A stretch of DNA of 64,000 nucleotides from Maylandia zebra. Lineage: Eukaryota; Chordata; Actinopteri; Cichliformes; Cichlidae. This document shows positions 50,225-64,000 of this stretch, in pieces. Below the pieces are notes generated by a model. It had not been told where the DNA came from, did not search any database, and was given only the letters and a program-made list of their open reading frames with translations. Location of the stretch: NCBI RefSeq assembly GCF_041146795.1, contig NC_135187.1, positions 22,265,056 through 22,329,055 on the forward strand, written 5' to 3'. Numbering within the stretch: position 1 is the first letter of the stretch; each line of letters begins with the position of its first letter. The position numbers and the translations under genes were made by a program.

Positions 50225-53200
50225 TGGAGTACACATGCTATAGTATGTGTACTAGTTTGGGCAGTGTATTGATATATTTGTCAGCATTTCCTGTAGCAGG
50301 AAAGTATACGTCAGATTGACTTAGTCCAAAGGTTGTCACCCTGAGACATATAGCAAATTTATGTAGTTTTAATTGTTTTGTGTTTTTAGCACATTCATGG
50401 CCTTAAATTTCATTACAAGTTATCTTATATGATTGGCTCTAAAGCATTTATCAAGGGCAACTGTTAGGATATCAGTGATTTCCTTTATCATTGTATTTTT
50501 ATATATTTCATTCATTTCATTTTTTCAATTCTTACTGAAGGAGTAGAGCTCAACTAACATGTTAACCTGTGGCTACAGTCCTCTGTTTTTCTGCCATCTT
50601 GCAGCAGTGGCAAATTTAAAAACATCGCTCCCAGTGGCTCTTTGTAGGAGTAGAACCTCAAACGGGTCAAACAGATCTTTGTATGGTGTTTTTTGATAAG
50701 GCTGTTTGGAAGACGATGATAATACGTTTGCTGGGTACGACGCTGCTTGTGCTTTTCATGACATGACAAACATGAGATTTCGGTTGGACTTCCTTCCAAG
50801 TAATCACGTGCCTACTGAGAAGACACATTTCAATCACAGCTTGCGGTTTACACAGTAACTTTAAACAATGTCTTTTATGGCCCTTCACATTTTTTTTTCT
50901 TTTTTAATTTTACGAACAAGCCTGTCCATTGGGTTTTATTTAACCGCAACAGTCAATTGGCACTAGAGTTGTTTCAGCTTGGCACAATTTATGATCACTC
51001 TAATTGCTCACCGCTCCCATCTCTTGGCACATATCTTCGAACGAACAAACACGTGCTGCGCTGTTTCTTCAACCGCTCGTCGTAGGCCTAACAGCCCTTA
51101 CTGGCACGATGAATTTGATAAATCCTTTTATCGCCCCGGGAGACAATTAAAGCGCATGTGACAGGGGTCCCTATCTCCGCTCTCCTCCTGTAGCGCTTCA
51201 TTTAGAAGCCATTTGTCTCCGCTATGGATTTCCTATTTTTAATGGCGCGCGTATGCAGGGGTCGGGCCCGTGCTGAATAATAGATGCCTTTCGCTCCCTC
51301 TCTTTCCCTTTCATTCGCTCTCTCGTCCGTTTCCTCATTGCAAGGCCCCGTGGGAAGCTGCCAGTGTCACTCCGGGAAACTAAGGTGCAGTGCTTCTCGT
51401 GCTCTCCAGATTCTGACAGGAGGCTATTCAGTCTAGTGGACAAGGCTTTTGGTGTGGAAGCTAGCAGCAGACAGTAAACTGATATCAACGGGCACACGTT
51501 AACCCTCAGCCTCCCCCCACCTTCCCTTCTCTTCAGTAAAGGACGTTTATCAGAGAAAGTGGGGCTGCTGCGCAGTGAGGTGATATATCGCCCTGGCTGA
51601 GCGCGGATGAATAGACTAGTAATTATCCCGTTAAAAGGGTGGCCAGACAAAGAGAGAGCCTCGCTATAATTTAAATTGTTTTGTTTCCCCCCCAGTCGAA
51701 GCCTGGCCCGCTGACTGACATCATTGGAATGGGAAAAGTGAACCTATTTATAGCCTGAGACGTTCAGCTAATTGTAGAATTTAATAAGGTTTCTGGAAGA
51801 GTGGATTCTGTAAAAGCCAGAGGCCTGCACCTCCCTTGCACTCTGCTCTTATATCTCCTTCACATCTTTCTTTGGCTTTGCAGTTTTCTTGCTCCCATAT
51901 TTCTCTCTGTCTCTTTTAGCTGAGCCTATCCTCTTATCTTGCCATCTTCTGTCGTACCATCTTCTCTTTTTTTGTGTGTGAGTGTGTATTCTGACCTCTC
52001 CCCCCACGCTTCACCTCCCAGCGACCCCTCGATTTTTCTTCCCCTCCCTCGTCCTGCTATCTCCTATCACATAAAATCAACCTTAGACTAATGCTCTGCT
52101 CAGTTTGACTGTGTGTGAGATTTGGATTGTGCGATTCTCAACATGCCACAGTGGTTTAAGCTGTGCAGGGAAATGTGTATGTGCATGTCTACGATTACAA
52201 CCGATGATGTGTCCAAGTGTGTGCTCGTGTGTATGTGCTTGTAGTCTTGTCTGGTGTGTGTGAGACAGGGGTAATTGAGCTCAGAGGGTTTTCTGTCTTT
52301 GGTGGCAGAGGGGAAATTGGAATCTTCAGAATCCATTAGAGAGGCCCTCTCACAGTGTGTGCGCGTCTCTCTGTATATGTGTCTGTGTTTGCTGTATTTC
52401 TGTGTCTGTGTGTGTGTGAGTCATGTCTGCATGATTAGTGACAAAGAGAAGAGTCAAGTGTGTTGAGGGGTAAAGAAGTAACTGTACCAATGAGCATGCA
52501 GAGGATGGGCATTATAAAAAAATATATAATATCACAAATTAACTGAAACGGTCTTGGTTGCTTGCTTTTGTTTTGCACTGTGTGCTTGTGTGTGGAGTCC
52601 CCAGTGTGCATACGCCGGTTCTCTGACACTAACTGACTGAATGCCTTCATAGACTGCAGGGGAAATTGGGAGAAGGGAGCTGGAAGGTGAGTGGAGAGAG
52701 AAAGGGGGGAACAGCAGGTAGCCAGCACCAGATGGTCTCATGCTTCTTCCCTGCAGAGCTATCACTCTCCTCTTTCTCTCTCCACTCCTGCCTCATGTTC
52801 TTTCCTGCATCACACTTAATAATGTATCATATCACCTCAGCGTCCTTGCTTATGTACAGTAGGGTATTTACTGACTTGAGCTTAACTCATTGGTAAAGCA
52901 TGTTCTTTGGCAGTTCTATGGCTACCTGAAATTGTTGTAGGATTATGTTTAAGGTTTAAAGAATTCTGTATTTTTACACAAATCACATAAAAAAACAGCA
53001 CTGATATATTTATGCCACTAATATGACTTTGCATTGATGCTGACAAGGTACGTCCGTACCAAGTGTAAATACTCTGTGATATAAAATATTTAAAAACCAT
53101 CTATCACCTTTTGTAGTCGATTACTGTTTTGTTAAATTAGATTTTTTTTGTATGTTTCTCTCTGACCTTTGGGTTAATAGACATTATACATATGTTAATG

Positions 53201-55616
53201 AAATGTTAAAGTGACATGACAGATTGTCTTTATTTACATAGAAATTGTTTCCAGTGACACCTCACCAATTTTCACACATGCGATGCAGTCTTGCACTAGA
53301 CACCACCTGACAATCGTCCATGTGAGAACACATGCAGTTTCTGTTTTTACACTGCTGTTGCCAATTCTTCAGGTGAGTAGCACAGCTAAACTCCTGGTGA
53401 ATTTCTTGCTAGCCAGCCTGGGTGTCATGTCTGCTGCTACCTGCCTTCTCTGTTAGGAGTACAAGCACTTTTTTCTGCAGTGTGCTTCATATAAGAATGG
53501 ACAACTGTGAAAAGAGCCTTAGTTTCTAAAGAAAAACTTTGAAAACTGCTCCTTTATTTAAATGGATTGTCTGTTCAGTCTTGAAATGAAAGGCGTAGTA
53601 GTATTCTTTAAATAATTATTTTGTTATCTCAGATGAGGTCTGGATTACCATGGTGATGGTAATAACTCTTAGGAACTTATATGAAGATATAAAGCAATAT
53701 TTTTTTTTTTACTTGCTCACCTAGATTCAGTTTGCGCAGACTACAAAGCATGCTATCCACAACACAAATGCAAGAAACTGTGTGCAAAGTAGAAAATTCT
53801 CATCGATTACTCATCTACAGATCTGCAAATGCGATTTAATTTTGTTTTCCTTCTCTATTCAAATGCGTGCCCTCACAGTTGCAGGTCTCACACAGAGCAC
53901 TTCAAACTGTCCTTTTGAGGACTGGATATAGCACCCTGCTTAACAGTAGCAGTGTGTTCCTTATGGTGTGTTTTGATGCCAATGTGATCGTTGTTTTTAA
54001 AAGAACAGATTTTTTTTTCTCTGACTATTTCTACGTGGTTTCCTTGTGCTCTGAAAGACAAATGCCCCTGCAAAACCCCTGGAACATGTTAGCATTGAGT
54101 GAACAGAGTCCTATAGGTGTCCGCCCACTCTGGTAAGTACACATATTTTTGCTTCTATTTTTCTGATTCATTCATAGCACCTGAGAGTGTAGCGCAGTAA
54201 GTAGCATCTAACTGGTGACAGTACTGACTAAACAACTTCCATGAAAAATTCATAGTTTCATTTAAAAAAAATTATAAAAATGAATTGCCAGTATCTGGAA
54301 ATATTCACATGTATTTTGATTTACTTGTAATTCGAATTCAAATTAGAGCAACCTTGCCATAACATGGGTTTATGCTAGTAAGCTGCAAGCTAGTGCTTAA
54401 GATATTATTACTATTCACTCTTAATATAGATAGGTTCATTAAGACATGTAATCAGTATGTTTAATATGCGGTATTATATAAGAGTCAAGCATCCAGGTAT
54501 TAATGAAAAAGAGAATTTAGGAGAATGAAAAGCGGTCAAAATTAGCAGGACAATGGCTAACGAATTTACAATGGCTGAGGTAAAGATAAAACACAAAGGG
54601 CCTACTATGACTGAAAACTGATAAACTAAATGCCACCGAAGAATCTAAGTTACACTCGATGACTTATAATAAATAATTTGCAGCCTTTTTGCTAACAGCT
54701 GAGCTATTGCTAGGCTAATGACAGTTTTGTTGTGTTCTGGATGAAAGTACAAATTGTGTGACAAATTGAGCCTCCTTGGAGGCACAGGGTCTAGCTGTGG
54801 CATCCTACAGCAAGATGACGATAACGAAAATGAATATAAATGCACCCAACCAAGTCTCATCCACAATAAGGTTTGTGATATTTTGTTGTGTGGTTGGGCT
54901 TTGAATCGTTTTGCTGCCAAAAAGTCACAAATTCTTTCAATTCTAAAAATGCTGGAATGCTGTGCACTCAGGGGCTGCACAACACTATTTAAAAGCTTGG
55001 TTTAAAGGCACGCTATACACGAATAAAGCAAAAAAAAAGAAAAAAGAAAAAAAGAAAACCAAAGAAACAAAAAACCCCCCAGAAATTAGAGGCCTGAACT
55101 TGGAATCAAAGTTGACTGTCATTACATAACAAGGCAGTTTATGTAAAAATAATATATATATAGAAACAAATGTGTTTCTTGGCAATTGAAGTGATAAGTG
55201 GGTTATTTTGTTCAATACCATAGTGTTTGTTCTTTGGGAAAACCAGCACAGATCAATACAGTCGTAGTGTTAGCGCTTTACTTTATGTTCTAGGACTGAT
55301 AACAGTGTGATGATGTAGTTTTTTTAAGGCACTATGTGTGTAAAGTCATTCCTATGTTGGTAGCTGCTTAAAATGATATAAGACTGCACAGTGCAGTAAG
55401 AAATTTGCATATGTATGTGTTTCAGTTGTGTCTGTGTGAGTAGCTGTAAGTGTTGTGTGTGTATGTGTGTGTCGGCATGTGTGTGTGTAATGATTAGCCT
55501 TCTCTTAATGGGAAAATAACGTCAGAGCCACTGGGACGTTTAATCCATCTGAGCTGATTCTGTTTCCATCACAGCTATTGATCAACTCCAGTGACAAATC
55601 AACAGGGGGCTACATG
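50225..55616. other. gene desert with candidate conserved elements
   Basis: No coding exon seen. 50960-51290 and 51590-51850 are non-repetitive, with homeodomain-type words (CTCTAATTGCTC, GACAATTAAAG). A perfect MEF2-type site CTATTTATAG lies at 51744-51753. The remainder is AT-rich. Confidence 0.45.
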
Positions 55617-55618
55617 TA

Positions 55619-55696
<78 letters not shown>
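55617..55696. repeat. (TG)n microsatellite
   Basis: About 38 uninterrupted TG units. Confidence 0.95.

Positions 55697-60410
<4,714 letters not shown>

Positions 60411-60479
<69 letters not shown>
60411..60479. repeat. (TG)n microsatellite
   Basis: About 34 uninterrupted TG units. Confidence 0.95.
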
Positions 60480-60481
<2 letters not shown>

Positions 60482-61232
60482 GTTAATTAATCTGGTCCCA
60501 TCAGCAACTCTGATATGCACCTCTGCACATCCACTCTCCATCGCTGCATCACTTGTTTGTGTTGTTTATCTACCAGAGCAGAAAGGATGATCAACAGAGT
60601 GACACGGGGATAGATGTCTTTACCATCACAGATGCAAATATGCTGAAACACAGGCTACGACGCACACACACACAACACTGTTGCCCAAACAGGCACATCC
60701 AACATCCCCATCCGAGAAACCAAGTAAGTTATTTGAAAACAAAACATTAGTTTGCCCACGCCGCACAAGCTACACATTGCTGTATGACGAATAAAATTCT
60801 CTTTGTCTGTGACAAATCTGCTTATGTACACACATGCACAAACAAGCACAGTAAGCCCCAGCCGGTCCCCTAGCATCTTTATATGGGTAAATAAATGGTG
60901 TGCTTGGCAGTGGGTAAATGCATGCGCTCTCTGCCTGCGGGCCCAGATGGCGGCCCAGTCGTTTGCTTTACCTTGTTTTGTTTAATTACTACAATCAACT
61001 CTCTATTTCTTCAATTAATCACTACCAACCTGTTCCATTAGTTTCTCTCTCTTTCTCTCTCCCTTACTCGTGCACACACGACACAAAGGCACAAAGGCAC
61101 TATATGTGCACAGATATGAAATAATAGCAGTATGCGCACAAATACTAAGCAGACATGCACACAGCACTGCTCACCTCCGTATGTCAACGATTTTTACTTT
61201 TACTTTTTATTTTTTTGCCGATATCAACCTTG
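60480..61232. other. gene desert; nothing recognised
   Basis: CA-rich patches only; no exon, RNA gene or repeat family recognised. Confidence 0.45.
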
Positions 61233-61234
61233 CA

Positions 61235-61314
<80 letters not shown>
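61233..61314. repeat. (AAT)n trinucleotide microsatellite
   Basis: About 27 uninterrupted AAT units; poly-Asn, poly-Ile and poly-Leu frames over it are artefacts. Confidence 0.95.
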
Positions 61315-61315
<1 letters not shown>

Positions 61316-61429
61316 TCAAGAGACAAATCAGGCAGCCGGCTGTGCAGCACAGTGAAATGATGGTGAGATGGAGAGGGGGTGTGGGAGGAGTGGTGGAGCA
61401 TCAAGGCAACGTGGAGGTGGCTGACAGCA

Positions 61430-61740
61430 GCCGGGCGCACGAGAATAACGGGGCGGAAAGCACTTCATTACGTCCTTTTATTCCGTTATAATCACCGCAC
61501 GACCATCAGTCCTCGGCGACACCGAGGCCCAGCCACTGACACGAGGATTGATGCACCGGAAACGCAGGGTTCCTTCAACACAATAAACAACGCCATTAAC
61601 CAACACGGCCCCGTCGACGCCGTAAACAGTTCATATTAATTATAGCCTGGCCGGTATACGCGCCTCCACGTTGCATTTAATCCGCCCCTAATATGACGAC
61701 AGCCAAGAAGATTGTCAATTATGGGTTTATGTGTAAGTGA
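61430..61740. promoter_or_regulatory. CpG-rich non-repetitive block, candidate regulatory element
   Basis: About 300 bp with many CpG words (GGGCGCACG, AACGGGGCGG, CTCGGCGACACCGAGG, CCCCGTCGACGCCG, GGTATACGCGCC) in an otherwise AT-rich desert. Also contains TATTAATTATAGCC, GTCAATTATGGG and TTTTATTCCG words. No exon recognised. A distant enhancer or the promoter of a non-coding RNA is possible. Confidence 0.35.
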
Positions 61741-61928
61741 TCACGGATGCAGGTTTTAGCAGATTGTATAATAGAATTAGATGGAATCAATTTGGAACAC
61801 AAAGCTAGACAGTTATGAATTGATACACAAGATGGCCCACGTAGCCTAATTTCATCATCAAACCAACGAGGTACATTTGCTCCGTGTAAACACTTTATAC
61901 ACTTCAGAGACTGCCTTCAGAGGACCTT

Positions 61929-61931
<3 letters not shown>

Positions 61932-62002
<71 letters not shown>
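61932..62002. repeat. (TG)n microsatellite
   Basis: About 35 TG units. Fourth long TG/CA array in the last 16 kb. Confidence 0.95.
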
Positions 62003-62003
<1 letters not shown>

Positions 62004-64000
62004 CACTTTTATATAGGCTGCAGTGCATCCTGTGTGTGGGAGCGTGTGAGTGTGTGTGTTGATGATAAGGCAGGCTATAGGCTATCAGCGTTCACTGATG
62101 CATGCCTATTAACACAGCTCTAATCATCATTTTATCTTTGCTATCGCTGTGTAGTCTAATCTGACTTGTTCATTTGTTGTGCTAAATGTTATTACCAAGT
62201 TTAGGTTCCTAAAAGTGACATTAAGGCATGGTTAATGCGCGTGGAACTTTGGCCACAACACACGCACACATACCTTCCTGCCAGTTGGATGTGACCAGCA
62301 GCCACTGTTTGTCTTCTACTGCCATCTAGAGGCGGGTGATCAGAATAGTCAAATCCTTCACTAAACAGTAGGAAAAAAGAAGAAAAAAAATTAGTTTCAT
62401 CTTTTCCCTTTACCCCTATCCACATGATCTTATACTATAGATCATGATCTGTCCACCACGCTTTTAACTTCCTCTCGTCCTTTACTTGCCAGCCATAAGT
62501 TTCTCAAAGCACACCTGTTGCCCTTTCTTCTGTTTCATTTTATTTTAGCAGTGCCATTATTGTTAATTGACATTCTGCGTCTCCTTTTGCCTTAACTTCC
62601 GAAGGAAACACTTCACATAGCCGTCCCGTTTTCAACTTGAGAATGCGTGTTTTTGGTTTTCAGTGCCACAAATAGAAGAAAAAAGCCAAAGGCAAAAACG
62701 ACTGACACATTTTCTGTAAAAATTTACAAGCCTTCTTAGTTAGGTTCTGGGCAAAAAGTATTCTTCTGTGTTGTCTGTGCACTTTGACCTCATGCAAGTG
62801 GGGAAATTCAGAGAAAATACGGCAAAGGGACTGACCTGTTCAAACCTGAATATAAATTTTCAGAAGTGCAAAGAGTTTGAAACCATTAAGTTGCAAGATA
62901 AGAGATAACGTTTGACCATCAAAGAGCATTATAACTCATCACAGAACACAACACAACACACACTGCTTACATAACCTTCATTACTGCAACGTGATATCAG
63001 GATGAAACAATGCGGTGATGTTCAGATGTCCTTTCAAAGATTTTGACTTGGGTCCAATAACGAGGATTAAGTCTTTGTTTGGCTGCATCATAAACAAATT
63101 ACATAAATATTCCAGCATAAAATGCATCTCAGGCCACCTGGGGATCTCTCAGGAGACTTTATGGAGTGTGCGTGCGAGCTGCTGATCCACAGAACTGCAA
63201 ATAAACTCCAAAAGACACACAAGTGAGTGCGTTACAGTAACACTCGTGTTAAAAAGGTGTGTAAATATTGTGAAGTTGGAGCGTGAGGAAAAAGCTCATG
63301 TCAAACCTTTTGTTGAGCTCAACAGAAGGAAGTGATAACCCCAACCCTGCTTCTCTGTTTGCTCTGAAAGCTTCAGTCTTCTGCTCTTCCATTCTGATAT
63401 TAAAGTCAGAAAGTGCTTCACGCAACATTAAGAGTGAATTACATATAATGGTTAAATCCTTCAGTGCAAGATGAAATACTACCACCGCAGATTAAACTGT
63501 AACTGCCCACCTCTTTTCGCATTAAGTAGACAGTAACACAGCCTTTGGCCAAAATTACTGTGTTCAACTCAGTCCAACATAATGTGGCCTTGGCCTACAT
63601 GTACAACCATCAGTAATGGGCAGTAACCCCCACCTCCTCTGCTCCCTTCTCTTTCAATCTGTCTCTCTCTCTCTCAAACACACACACTCTCTCTCTCACA
63701 TACATACACTTAAACCCTTTTGCCTTTAGCCCTTTTAAAGTCAGGATAAGAGACCTGAGTGAGAGCAATAAAACTGGTCTAATAAAACACCCTTCTGTTT
63801 CTTCCTTTTTCCCGCTGCTCCTTCTCTTCTGTTGTATGCATGTGTACTGTATGCCCATTCTTATGTACTGGGCACTTTTTATGACCAGGCTATGACTTGT
63901 AAATGGTGTAAAAATTACTGAGATAACCACATTATGGGAATATTAGTTCACTTTCAGTTTATTAGCTGTGTTATTGTACCAGAATGTAAGTATACTCACT
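62003..64000. other. gene desert, right end; nothing recognised
   Basis: AT-rich with a CT/CA patch at 63660-63710. No exon, RNA gene or repeat family recognised. Confidence 0.45.

Noticed and set aside
61070..61440. Poly-Asn, poly-Ile and poly-Leu open frames
   Set aside because: Produced by the AAT trinucleotide array.

Overview
This looks like a teleost fish genome segment, most likely a percomorph and possibly a cichlid. The evidence is three intron-containing vertebrate genes with short introns, very many dinucleotide microsatellites, Tc1-like transposon fossils, and two copies of a dispersed repeat that I recall from percomorph genomes. The species and the a/b duplicate assignment cannot be fixed from sequence alone.

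All supported coding sequence lies in the middle (25.6-42.9 kb), as three genes on the + strand: nfe2l3 (CNC-bZIP factor anchored in the ER), cbx3 (HP1-gamma) and snx10 (PX-domain sorting nexin). I reconstructed each at exon level. Every junction keeps frame, with totals of 646, 174 and 214 residues. The order and orientation match human 7p15 (NFE2L3, HNRNPA2B1, CBX3, SNX10), the HOXA side of the paralogon, except that no hnrnpa2b1 is visible between nfe2l3 and cbx3. The genes are not a functional operon; their adjacency is conserved vertebrate synteny.

The 25 kb upstream and 21 kb downstream hold no coding exon I can support. They contain microsatellites, transposon remnants, two promoter-like GC/CCAAT-box areas at about 20.1-22.1 kb, and several stretches of non-repetitive, homeodomain-site-rich sequence that may be conserved enhancers. 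That would fit the gene-poor regulatory landscape beside HOXA, but it is inference.

The most distinctive items are: an array of CCAAT/ATTA motifs spaced exactly 10 bp apart (6362-6420); a 66-bp insertion flanked by a perfect 16-bp duplication whose apparent donor lies 2.9 kb away (37059-37156 and 39954-40019); a lopsided large palindrome in nfe2l3 intron 1 (27203-27525); a non-autonomous DNA transposon carrying clustered TCGGAT motifs (37796-38496); and a probable GC-AG intron in nfe2l3. I found no exotic multi-gene system, RNA gene or CRISPR array.
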